Of a stretch of 64,000 nt of DNA, positions 17,533 to 26,335 are shown piece after piece (position 1 is the stretch's first letter; each line of letters begins with the position of its first letter). Below the pieces are notes generated by a model, which saw nothing but the letters and a program-made list of their open reading frames with translations, was not told the DNA's origin and searched no databases. The DNA is from Alphaproteobacteria bacterium. GTDB taxonomy: Bacteria; Pseudomonadota; Alphaproteobacteria; Micropepsales; Micropepsaceae. The stretch spans positions 1 to 64,000 of the forward strand of contig CANJBZ010000003.1 in the NCBI GenBank assembly GCA_947473475.1, written 5' to 3'. Position numbers and translations under genes: made by a program.

Positions 17533-19932
17533 TTACCAGGTGAACGTCGTCGTCACGCCGGCGGCGCGTGGGTCGGTGACGAAGCCGGAGACGGAGCCGG
17601 GTTGGAGGGTGGTGCTGCTGAGGAGGGCCCAGGCGCGCTGGTTGAAAAGATTGCGGGCCCATAGCTCGACCCGCCAGTGCCGTTCGGGCGCTTCGATCCC
17701 GAGGCGCGCGCCGACGACGGCGTAGGCGCCCTGGAAGAAATTCGGCGAGGGCGAGGCTGACGATCCGACATTGGACTTCGATTGCCAGCGCACATCCATG
17801 GCGCCAAACGCTGTCACGCCAACTGAGGGAATTGCCTCACGATAATTCACGCCCGCAACGCCTACCCAGCGCGGCGCCAGCGGAGCGGTTGCGCCTTGAA
17901 GCTGGACCAGTGCTGCGGGAAAGCCGCTGCCGCCGAAGATGGCCTCCTGATAGATGCCGGAAGCTGTGAGCTCCAGTTCCTTAATCGGACGATAGGCGGC
18001 TTCAGCCTCGATGCCCTTGGTGACGAGTTTGGGCACATTCTGTGTGCGGCGATTGAGCCCGGTGAAGTAGCTGAACTGGTAATCGCTAAAGGTCGAGTGA
18101 AACAGCGCCGTGCTCGTCCGCCACGCGCCATCCTGCGACTGGCCTTTGATGCCGGCTTCATAGGCGTCGGTGGTTTCCTCGTTGAACGCGAGCTGCGACA
18201 AGGACGGGCTCGTCACGCTCATCCCTGAGCGTTCCATCTGATAGCCGCCGCTTTTGTACCCGCGGCTGTAACTCACATAGGCGCTGAAGGCGTCTGTGAG
18301 GTGCTGGTTCAGCGCCGCGGTGCCGGACCAACTGCCATCGCCGCGGCTGGTTGTGTAGGCGCCGTCATAGCGAGGATCGAAATTCGGCAGACACACCAGC
18401 GGCGCGAGACTTGCCGGTACGCCCACAAGGCCGGGATGAAGCGAAAGCGCCTGTACGCAGCCAGGATTACTCGTGGCGATCGACGCGGCAAGTGTCTTTT
18501 CTTCCTTGCTGTAGCGCACGCCCAAGGTAGCGGAGAGGGTATCGGTCAGCTTTACGATCTCATGCGTGAACAGCGCAAATGTATCCGTACGCTGACGATA
18601 GACGTCGAGAACGCCGCTGCCCGCCGGAAAATTTCTGCCGGCCGGAAGTCCGGTGATCAAGGGAATGGCGCCGCCCGTCATGCCGTTGATGTAAGCGTCG
18701 AAGGCTTTTCCGGCGCTGTGCGAGTCGCGCGAAACGATCAGGCCGCGGCTCACATAGCCGCCCACGAGATAATCGAGAGGCCCGGCCTCGCCCTGAAAGC
18801 GCAGTTCGAAGGTCGACAAGTGAAAGCGTTCGCCGTCACGCGGATCGTAGGCGAGATCGGCCGGGCTGTTGTCCAGATCGTAATCGCGCCTGATCGTGGA
18901 TGAGCGGTGCGAGGCAATCGCCGTCAGCGTTCCCGCCCCGCTTTCCCAATTGGCCTGCGTGCTGATTCCTGCGCTGTCGCTGATTTCAAAGCGCGGCGAC
19001 TCGGCGTCGATCTGGGTAACGTCGCGTGCATGGAACGATGCCGTCAGAGGCGCGTGCGCCAGCGCCGCGATCAGCGGCCCCGTGGCGCCCACGACACGAT
19101 AGACCGGCGCATTCATCGAGCCTCCGTGGTGGAGGTAATCGGCAATCAGCCGCACATCCACATCGTCCGTTGGCGTCCAGAGAAGTTGCGCCCTGGCTTC
19201 ATCCTTGTGCCGCGCGCCATAAACGCTGCCGGTATTCGGGTCCTTGAGATAGCCGTCCACCGCGCCGGCGAGTACGTCGATGCGCGCCGCCAGCTTCGAG
19301 GGGGCGATGCCCCCTTCCGCCGAGAGGCGCAGCTCCCGCAAATTGCGCTCGCCATAGGTGGCGCTGGCCTCAAGGTGCGGATCGAAACCTGGACGGCGCG
19401 TCAGAACATTGATGATGCCCGCCGTTGTGTTGGTGCCGAAAAGCGTTCCCTGCGGCCCCCGCAGGAACTCGATCCGGTCAACGCCTTGCAGGTCGAACAG
19501 CGAAACGCCGGGCCGCATCATCGGCACCCCGTCCAGCGTTATGCCGGTTGCCGATTCCAGGCCGGCATCGGCGCCGGATGTGGCCACCCCGCGCACGGCG
19601 ATAAGCTGGCCGAACGCTTCGCCGATCGAGTTGAGGACCGTCATCGACGGCGCAAGCGTCGCGAGCTGCTTTACGGACGTGATGTTAGCGCCAGTCAGGC
19701 GCTCGGATGTAAAGACCGATACGCTCGTGACCGCATCCTGGGCCGGCTCGGACCGCTGTGTCGCCGTAACGACGACTTGTTCAGGCTTTTGGTCGGCCGC
19801 TTGCTCTGCCCGGTTACCAGAATCGGCCGCGACCGCGCTGACGGCGGCAGAGGACAACAAAAAGCAAATCAGGACGGCGGCGATCCCCTTCGGACGCGCC
19901 AACTTCCCCTCCAAAAGCATTCGCACAATCAA
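17533..19932 (-). CDS. TonB-dependent receptor
   Basis: EQVVVTATQRSEPAQDAVTSVSVFTSERL plug; VDRIEFLRGPQGTLFGTNTTAGIINVLTRRP; C-terminal aromatic residue. Confidence 0.92.
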   Translation of the reverse strand: MIVRMLLEGKLARPKGIAAVLICFLLSSAAVSAVAADSGNRAEQAADQKPEQVVVTATQRSEPAQDAVTSVSVFTSERLTGANITSVKQLATLAPSMTVLNSIGEAFGQLIAVRGVATSGADAGLESATGITLDGVPMMRPGVSLFDLQGVDRIEFLRGPQGTLFGTNTTAGIINVLTRRPGFDPHLEASATYGERNLRELRLSAEGGIAPSKLAARIDVLAGAVDGYLKDPNTGSVYGARHKDEARAQLLWTPTDDVDVRLIADYLHHGGSMNAPVYRVVGATGPLIAALAHAPLTASFHARDVTQIDAESPRFEISDSAGISTQANWESGAGTLTAIASHRSSTIRRDYDLDNSPADLAYDPRDGERFHLSTFELRFQGEAGPLDYLVGGYVSRGLIVSRDSHSAGKAFDAYINGMTGGAIPLITGLPAGRNFPAGSGVLDVYRQRTDTFALFTHEIVKLTDTLSATLGVRYSKEEKTLAASIATSNPGCVQALSLHPGLVGVPASLAPLVCLPNFDPRYDGAYTTSRGDGSWSGTAALNQHLTDAFSAYVSYSRGYKSGGYQMERSGMSVTSPSLSQLAFNEETTDAYEAGIKGQSQDGAWRTSTALFHSTFSDYQFSYFTGLNRRTQNVPKLVTKGIEAEAAYRPIKELELTASGIYQEAIFGGSGFPAALVQLQGATAPLAPRWVGVAGVNYREAIPSVGVTAFGAMDVRWQSKSNVGSSASPSPNFFQGAYAVVGARLGIEAPERHWRVELWARNLFNQRAWALLSSTTLQPGSVSGFVTDPRAAGVTTTFTW

Positions 19933-20131
19933 TAAACTACTATGGGCAATATCATCGATGCGACATAACTTTCAAATTGCGCCTAACGAAAACTACAACC
20001 TAAAATGGCGCCCCGTGCCGAATTAAGGTGAACAAACATTTGCGATAGCGGCGGGTTTGGCTTCATTGTACACGCCAATTCCTCCCCCGGCGAAATGGGC
20101 GCCAGCTCGGATCGGCGGTGGGAAGGCGAAA

Positions 20132-20219
20132 GGGCGGCCGGCCAGGGGGACTAGCCGACCGCCCCGTCTTGGCGACGGCGGTTCACGAGAAAGCTCGAGC
20201 GCAACCTCGTGAATCGCCG
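20132..20219. other. Two consecutive stem-loops (structured intergenic RNA or terminator candidate)
   Basis: gggcggccggc/gccgaccgccc (20132-20142, 20154-20164) and cggcggttcacgag/ctcgtgaatcgccg (20176-20189, 20206-20219). Confidence 0.45.
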
Positions 20220-20269
20220 CAGTGCCAAGCCTTGATGCTGACGCGGGTAGTGGGCCCGCGAAAGCAAGG

Positions 20270-20449
20270 TCATTGTCTCTCCAAAGTCCCCCTTCTCACC
20301 TTTTCGGCAAGCTTGTGGTCGATGTCCGCCTTGGCTTTATCGAGAAGCTGAGCGGATTCCTGCATTTCGAAATCCCGAAGGGTCGTGGCCATCTGTGTCA
20401 GCACCTCCGCGATGTATTGCAGCGGATGCGATGTTGAAAGCATTGTCAT
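20270..20449 (-). CDS. 59-aa small protein overlapping the stop of the upstream isochorismatase-like gene (not in the ORF track)
   Basis: ATGA overlap at 20446-20449; MTMLSTSHPLQYIAEVLTQMATTLRDFEMQESAQLLDKAKADIDHKLAEKVRRGTLERQ*; soluble, helical composition. Confidence 0.65.
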   Translation of the reverse strand: MTMLSTSHPLQYIAEVLTQMATTLRDFEMQESAQLLDKAKADIDHKLAEKVRRGTLERQ

Positions 20450-21036
20450 TTAACGGCCCCAATTCTTCGTGACGTCGCTCTGACCCAGGCATGCGTAACG
20501 GTCGTGTCGGCGTAGAGCCCAAGGATGGACGTGACGGCGTCTCGTACGCAGGCCGCAGGCAAATTGTCCTGCGGCAGGCACATCAGCGCATCGCTCAAGA
20601 CGGTCGGGCGATGATCGCGATGGAACGCTTCAACCGCGGTCGAGAGACAGGACAACTCGCCAAAGCGCCCGGCCATGACGTAATTGCCGTCCAGTTCGCC
20701 GGCCACCTCGGCGAACTCGTTGCTCGTGTAGCAGGACGGGCGTTGACGATCGAACACCATATCCCAACGGCTGGGCTCGAAGCCTTCGATCCAGCGGGGA
20801 TAGACCGGCGACGTCACCATATTTTCCGGCGCAGGGACCTGGCGTGTAAACGCCACCGGAATACCGCACGCTCTCGCATGACGAAGCGCCGCGCGGCAGT
20901 TGGCGAGCGATTCGGAAAACAACGCCGCGGCGGGCGATGGCTCGCGCGCGGCGTCATGGTGCATATCGATCAGGACCAGCGTGGGCAACTCACGCGTCCG
21001 CTGCCTGAAATTCGAGAGCGTGATGACGGTGCTCAT
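20446..21036 (-). CDS. Isochorismatase-like cysteine hydrolase
   Basis: TLVLIDMHHDA; ACGIPVAFTRQV; GELSCLSTAVEAFHRDHRPTVLSDAL. Confidence 0.75.
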   Translation of the reverse strand: MSTVITLSNFRQRTRELPTLVLIDMHHDAAREPSPAAALFSESLANCRAALRHARACGIPVAFTRQVPAPENMVTSPVYPRWIEGFEPSRWDMVFDRQRPSCYTSNEFAEVAGELDGNYVMAGRFGELSCLSTAVEAFHRDHRPTVLSDALMCLPQDNLPAACVRDAVTSILGLYADTTVTHAWVRATSRRIGAVK

Positions 21037-22283
21037 AAATGATGTTCCTGAACCTTGGCGTGCACCGAGGGACGCGTTGCCTTGCGTGCGGCGGAGCGTT
21101 CAAGAATGCCAGGAACGTGCCAGCGCCCTTCGGGACGGATGAGCACATACGGGTCCGCGCCAATGCCGATGGAGTTGGGATCCTTCTCCACGTCGGCGAC
21201 CAGTTCAACATAATCGAAATCGGAGAAGACGAATTCCTTGGCGCCCTCCAGCGGGCGGAAACCGAAACGGCCCCAGAAGTTCATCAGCCGCTTTTGGGAA
21301 TGACCATACAGCCGCTTATAACCCTTCATCTGGCACAACCGGATGGCGGCGCGGACAATCTGAAACGAAAGACGCGTGTTGCGGAATTCCTTGCGCACCG
21401 CGAGACGTTCGAGCTTCGCGAAATCGGCGAAGAAGCGAATGCGCAGGCAGCCGGCCGGCTCGTTGCCGACGTAACCGATCAGATGAGTCGCGCTCAGATC
21501 GTTGCCGTCGAATTCCTCTTCATACGGACATTCCTGCTCGCCGATGTAAACCGCGCTTCTCAGGCTCGAAACCCGCATCAGGTCTTCGAATGTCCGGGCC
21601 ACGGTGACAGAGACGCCGGCTTCCGAGCCGTCGCGGCGGTAGCTGTCGTAGATCGGCGGAGAAACCGCGGTGCGCGGAAAGGTGTAAAGATGTGGCGCAT
21701 AGATCGGACCGACCTTGGCGCCTCTCTTCCACCCGAGATTTTCGTTGAAGCGAAACCCTTCCGGCGTGTTCGGGCGTGAATAGAGGCTGACCCCGGCGTA
21801 AGGAGCCACTTCAATTCGCTCCATGGCCAAGGCTACGCCTGCCGCAATCGGACCCGGCGCGAAGGTCGCCCAGACGTAGATGCCCGCCGGTGTTTCATCC
21901 GGCCGCGCGATGAGCGACAGGTCCGGATTTCCCGTGTCGAGGGCGCCGGCCGCCAGCTGATACAACCCGGCCTTGTTGAGCGGCAGGAAAGCGAAGAACC
22001 CGTCACCGAACGGAACAGCAGGGTTAAACTTACGCTTGCGCGCTATGGCAATTACGCAATCGGGGTTGTGCCGAAGCACCCGGTGCACCACCGAACTATC
22101 GGTCAGGCCAGGGATCGCTTTGCTGGCTTTCTGAACCAGGTCATCCACCGCTTTTCCATCGGGTCGAAACACAACCAAGTGCTTGGAATATCTGTCGGAA
22201 TCGAGTTCTGTCAGGAGGCGGCGCGGTTTCGCGACGTCGAGTTGTCCGCGGCTACGAATTAGGTCCAAAGGATATTCGGTCAT
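21033..22283 (-). CDS. Tandem-GNAT-domain acyltransferase (C-terminal GNAT with autoinducer-synthase-like EQECPYEEEFDGND)
   Basis: VYIGEQECPYEEEFDGNDLSATHLIGYVGNEPAGCLRIRFFADFAKLERLAVRKEFRN; N-terminal half (DGFFAFLPLNKAGLYQLAAG...YSRPNTPEGFRFNENLGW) looks like a second GNAT unit. Confidence 0.75.
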   Translation of the reverse strand: MTEYPLDLIRSRGQLDVAKPRRLLTELDSDRYSKHLVVFRPDGKAVDDLVQKASKAIPGLTDSSVVHRVLRHNPDCVIAIARKRKFNPAVPFGDGFFAFLPLNKAGLYQLAAGALDTGNPDLSLIARPDETPAGIYVWATFAPGPIAAGVALAMERIEVAPYAGVSLYSRPNTPEGFRFNENLGWKRGAKVGPIYAPHLYTFPRTAVSPPIYDSYRRDGSEAGVSVTVARTFEDLMRVSSLRSAVYIGEQECPYEEEFDGNDLSATHLIGYVGNEPAGCLRIRFFADFAKLERLAVRKEFRNTRLSFQIVRAAIRLCQMKGYKRLYGHSQKRLMNFWGRFGFRPLEGAKEFVFSDFDYVELVADVEKDPNSIGIGADPYVLIRPEGRWHVPGILERSAARKATRPSVHAKVQEHHL

Positions 22284-22343
22284 GATTTTTTCCCCACCTT
22301 CTTCCATCCGTGATAAAAATCTATCGAGGGACGGTGATTTCGT

Positions 22344-23399
22344 ATGCAGAGCGAAATGGAACGCGGTGTTCCGAATTCGGAACAGGCGCTACACGGAACA
22401 CGGCGAAGAACGCCGGATTGGGATGCGGTCCGCGTCTCGCTGGAAGTCGTCCGTAAAGGGAGCTTCCGGGCTGCTGCCGAACATCTACGCATGTCGGTGA
22501 ACGCCGTGCGGCGCCGAGTCGACGAGGTTGAGAACAGCCTCGGCATGATCCTTTTAACGCGCCATGTGGATGGGGTCCGAGTGACGGCGGAAGGCGAACA
22601 AGTGTTTGCGGCCGCAGTGCAAATGGAAGCTGCATCCTTCGGTTTGATGCAGGCCAGCAACAGCGCGGACAGCGACCTGTCGGGCGAAGTCCGGCTGGCC
22701 GTTACGGAAGGTTTGGGCACGGCGTGGATCGCGCCACGGCTTGTCGAGTTTCAGCGCGCCAATCCGAATCTGATCATCGATCTCAACTGCGCCATGCGTT
22801 CCGCTGACGTGTTGCGCATGGAAGCCGATGTTGCGATTCAGATCACACGGCCGACCAATCCCGATCTGCGTTTGGTAAAACTGGGGCGGTTGCACTTCCT
22901 GCCGTTCGCGGCGCCGAGCTATCTCGAGACCTTCGGCATGCCGAAAACGATTCGCGATTTGGCGAATCACCGGATTCTCGTGCAGGCCGACGACAATGCG
23001 CAGTGGAAGGAACTTTACGACCGTCTTTTCCCCGGCATCTCGCCGACGCGTATCGTTGCCCTGCGGACCAATGTCAGCAGCGCGCATTATTGGTCGATCG
23101 CCAAAGGCGCCGGCATCGGGCTGCTGCCGACCTATGCGCAGTGGGTGGGCGCCGAAATCGTGCCGCTCGACCTCGGCATTCACGAAACGATCGATATCTG
23201 GCTGACCTACCATCCCGACGCCAAGCGGATTGCGCGTGTGTCCAGGCTGATCGATTGGGCGATTCAGGCCTTTTCGCCGCAGAAATATCCCTGGTTCCGG
23301 GATGAGTTCATTCATTCGAACGATCTCAAAAATCACTATCGCGGTGAGCCGTTAGGTAACGTGTTCAACGATTTTCCGGGTAAGACCGCGGTGGCTTGA
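22344..23399 (+). CDS. LysR-family transcriptional regulator, divergent from the GNAT operon
   Basis: N-terminal HTH SLEVVRKGSFRAAAEHLRMSVNAVRRRVDEVENSLGMILLTRH; periplasmic-binding-like effector domain. Confidence 0.9.
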   Translation: MQSEMERGVPNSEQALHGTRRRTPDWDAVRVSLEVVRKGSFRAAAEHLRMSVNAVRRRVDEVENSLGMILLTRHVDGVRVTAEGEQVFAAAVQMEAASFGLMQASNSADSDLSGEVRLAVTEGLGTAWIAPRLVEFQRANPNLIIDLNCAMRSADVLRMEADVAIQITRPTNPDLRLVKLGRLHFLPFAAPSYLETFGMPKTIRDLANHRILVQADDNAQWKELYDRLFPGISPTRIVALRTNVSSAHYWSIAKGAGIGLLPTYAQWVGAEIVPLDLGIHETIDIWLTYHPDAKRIARVSRLIDWAIQAFSPQKYPWFRDEFIHSNDLKNHYRGEPLGNVFNDFPGKTAVA

Positions 23400-23413
23400 T
23401 CGGGGCGTGGGCT

Positions 23414-23578
23414 GTTGACGGCCGCGCGGCCGAGCGAAAACTCACGCTCCAAGGGCAGCACAAACAACCCAGCCGAATAGCTGGTGCTGCCGATGGCCAG
23501 CATTTCGATGGCGGCCGTAGCCGCAAGCACCCACCAGCCGTAATAAATCGGCCGGCATGCCCAATTTTGCGGACCCAA
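23414..23578 (-). pseudogene. N-terminal remnant of an MFS transporter
   Basis: YYGWWVLAATAAIEMLAIGSTSYSAGLFVLPLEREFSLGRAAVNS, then homology stops abruptly against the lysR 3' end. Confidence 0.65.
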
Positions 23579-23786
23579 CGCGTCGCCCCCCTATACGTCG
23601 ACACGTCATGGCGGCGGCGGAAAGCACCCTCGACGGTGCTTTCCACTCGGCCATTAACCATAAAAGGCTACCTTGAAAGCCGCGGAGCGGACAAGCGAAA
23701 GCTGGCAACACGATGCCTGCATCGACACGTCCCGCGCAGCCCATTAAGCTTTACACAGTTTTTCGTGGGGAAATCGGGGAGTTACC

Positions 23787-25721
23787 ATGCCGAAAATGGC
23801 CGACGGTCCGGATATCAAACGCCGTAAATTCCTGAAGGGCGCCGGTCTTGCGGGCGCCGCCGCAATGGCCGCGCCGCTGAACGCAGTTGCACAACCGCGC
23901 ACGCCGCCGGCGGGCAATGCGGTCCCCATGCCGAACCGCGCCGCGGAAACAGGGGTGCCGCCTGAAATGGAGGTGCTGACCGAAGGCAAAAGCGGCAGCG
24001 ACTTCATGGTCGACTGCATCAAAGCGCTCGGCTTCGATTATGTGGCGTCCAACCCCGCCTCAAGCTTCCGGGGCCTGCACGAGTCGCTGATCAATTACGG
24101 CAACAACAGTCCGGAATTCCTCACCTGCAGCCACGAAGAAATCTCCGTGGCGATGGGGCATGGCTATTACAAGATCGAAGGCAAGCCGTTGTGCGTGTTC
24201 GCGCATGGCACCGTCGGCCTGCATCACGCCACCATGGCGCTCTACAATTCCTGGTGCGACCGCGTGCCGGTCTATGTGGTGATCGGCAACATCATGGACG
24301 TGCAGCTTCGCCGTCCGGGTATCGAATGGAATCACAGCGCGCAAGACCCCGCCGCCGTGGCGCGCGATTTTCTGAAATGGGACGACAATCCCGCATCGTT
24401 GCAGCACTTCGCGGAATCTTCGGTCCGCGCCTACAAAATCGCCATGACGCCGCCGACGCTGCCGGTGCTGCTGGTTGCCGATGGCGGGCTGCAGGAAGAC
24501 CCGATTCCCGCGGGCATGGAATTGCGTATACCCAAGCTGCCGCAGGTTTCGGCCCCGCAAGGCGAATCCGGCGCGGTTGCGGAAACCGCGCGTCTGCTCG
24601 CGACAGCAGAAAATCCGGTGCTGGTGGCCGACCGTTATGCGCGCACGGAAAAAGGCGCCAAGCTGCTGGTCGAGCTGGCCGAGGCGTTGCAATGCCCGGT
24701 CATCGATACCAGCGGGCGTTTGAACCTACCCACCCGGCATCCGCTGAACCAAAGCTCCCGCGCGCGGGGGCACCTGTCGCAGGCCGATGTGGTGCTTGGC
24801 CTGGAGATGAACGACTATTGGGGTGTCATCAATTCCTATCGCGACCAGCTTCACCGCACGTCGAAGCCAATCACTAAGCCGGGCGCGCGGCTCATCAGCC
24901 TGGGTTGCGGCGATCTCTATACGAAATCGAACTATCAGGATTTCCAGCGTTTCGCCGATGTCGATGTGGCGATCACCGGCGATGGCGAAGCGACACTGCC
25001 GCTGTTGATTGAAGCGGTGAGGAAACACGTCGACCAGGGCCGCAAAGCCAATTTCGAAGCGCGCGGCAAAAAACTGGCCGACGCGCACAAGGCCGATTTC
25101 GACAAGGCCCATGTCGATGCGACCTATGGCTGGGACGCCAGTCCCATCTCGACGGGCCGACTGTGCGCCGAGGTGTATGAGCAAATCCGCAACGAAGATT
25201 GGTCGATGGCCTCGCCGACGGCTTCGCTATCCTATTGGCCGCAGCGGCTGTGGACTATGGACAAGCCCTATCACTTCATCGGCGATGGTGGCGGCATGGG
25301 CATTGGATATTGCGCGTCCGCGTCGGTTGGCGCGGCGCTCGCCAATCGTAAGCATGGCCGCTTTACGGTGGCCATCCAGAACGACGGCGATCTGCTGATG
25401 ACCATCGGCGTGCTGTGGACGGCGGCGCATCACAAGATTCCGCTGATGTTCGTGATGCACAACAACCGCGGCTATCACCAGGAACTCATGCATGTCCAGC
25501 GCATGGCGAACCGGCATATGCGCGGGCTTGATCGCGCGCATATCGGCACCACGCTGCGCGATCCGTTCATCGACTACGCGAAAATCGCGCAGGGCATGGG
25601 CATCGCCGCCATTGGGCCAATCTCCGATCCGAAGGACCTGGGCCCGGCACTGACGCGGGCGAAAGCCATCGTCAAAGCCGGTGAGCCCGTTCTGGTCGAT
25701 GTCGTGACACAGGGGCGCTGA
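23787..25721 (+). CDS. Tat-exported thiamine-diphosphate-dependent enzyme (acetolactate synthase/benzoylformate decarboxylase superfamily)
   Basis: KRRKFLKGAGLAGAAAMAAPLNAVAQ Tat signal; SHEEISVAMGHGYYKIEGKPLCVFAHGTVGLHHATMALYNSW; ThDP motif NDGDLLMTIGVLWTAAHHKIPLMFVMHNNRGYHQE. Confidence 0.9.
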   Translation: MPKMADGPDIKRRKFLKGAGLAGAAAMAAPLNAVAQPRTPPAGNAVPMPNRAAETGVPPEMEVLTEGKSGSDFMVDCIKALGFDYVASNPASSFRGLHESLINYGNNSPEFLTCSHEEISVAMGHGYYKIEGKPLCVFAHGTVGLHHATMALYNSWCDRVPVYVVIGNIMDVQLRRPGIEWNHSAQDPAAVARDFLKWDDNPASLQHFAESSVRAYKIAMTPPTLPVLLVADGGLQEDPIPAGMELRIPKLPQVSAPQGESGAVAETARLLATAENPVLVADRYARTEKGAKLLVELAEALQCPVIDTSGRLNLPTRHPLNQSSRARGHLSQADVVLGLEMNDYWGVINSYRDQLHRTSKPITKPGARLISLGCGDLYTKSNYQDFQRFADVDVAITGDGEATLPLLIEAVRKHVDQGRKANFEARGKKLADAHKADFDKAHVDATYGWDASPISTGRLCAEVYEQIRNEDWSMASPTASLSYWPQRLWTMDKPYHFIGDGGGMGIGYCASASVGAALANRKHGRFTVAIQNDGDLLMTIGVLWTAAHHKIPLMFVMHNNRGYHQELMHVQRMANRHMRGLDRAHIGTTLRDPFIDYAKIAQGMGIAAIGPISDPKDLGPALTRAKAIVKAGEPVLVDVVTQGR

Positions 25722-25722
25722 A

Positions 25723-26082
25723 ATGACGATGATTTTGCGTTTGTCTGCTGTTGTCTTGGCGCTGTCTGTTTCTTCGGCACTCGCAGCCGAACCGCCGAAG
25801 GGTGACGCCGCCAAAGGGCGCGAGTCCTATTTGACCAAGGGCTGTTCCTATTGCCACGGCACGGTGGGCCAAGGCGGCGGCGGACGCACCGGCGGTTTGC
25901 GCCTTGCCAATATGGACATCGGCTACGAGGCGTTTTTGAATCAGTTGCGCCATCCGGTGAACGAAATGCCGCCCTATGTGCAGAGCGCAATGCCCGATGC
26001 CGAAGTGGCAAACATCCACGCCTACATCAGCAGCCTGCCGCCCCCACCCGACGTGAAATCCATCCCGATTTTGAACCGGTAA
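25723..26082 (+). CDS. Secreted monoheme c-type cytochrome
   Basis: Signal peptide; CSYCHGTVGQGGGG; ATG begins 1 nt after the upstream TGA. Confidence 0.88.
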   Translation: MTMILRLSAVVLALSVSSALAAEPPKGDAAKGRESYLTKGCSYCHGTVGQGGGGRTGGLRLANMDIGYEAFLNQLRHPVNEMPPYVQSAMPDAEVANIHAYISSLPPPPDVKSIPILNR

Positions 26083-26088
26083 ATCGGC

Positions 26089-26332
26089 TCCTCCCCTGCG
26101 AAGCGCAGCGTAGCGGAGGAGGGGGACCGCCGTAGGCGGTGGAGGGGGCGACCGTTGCACGAATGCTCGCCAGTGTTTGCACGACGCGAAACTGAGGATG
26201 CTGAAATTAGGCCGAGTGCGCGGCCTCCCCCTCCACCGCAAGCGCCCCCTTCGTCGCGCTGACGCGCGCCACTTCCCCCGTAACAACGGGGGGAGAAAAG
26301 CGGTCCCCCTCCCCCGTAAACGGGGGAGGAAT
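26089..26332. repeat. Composite palindrome-core-palindrome element, copy A
   Basis: ggagggggaccgccgtaggcggtggagggggc ... ggcctccccctccacc ... cttcccccgtaacaacggggggag; flanked by ccccgtaaacggggg. Confidence 0.8.
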
Positions 26333-26335
26333 AAA

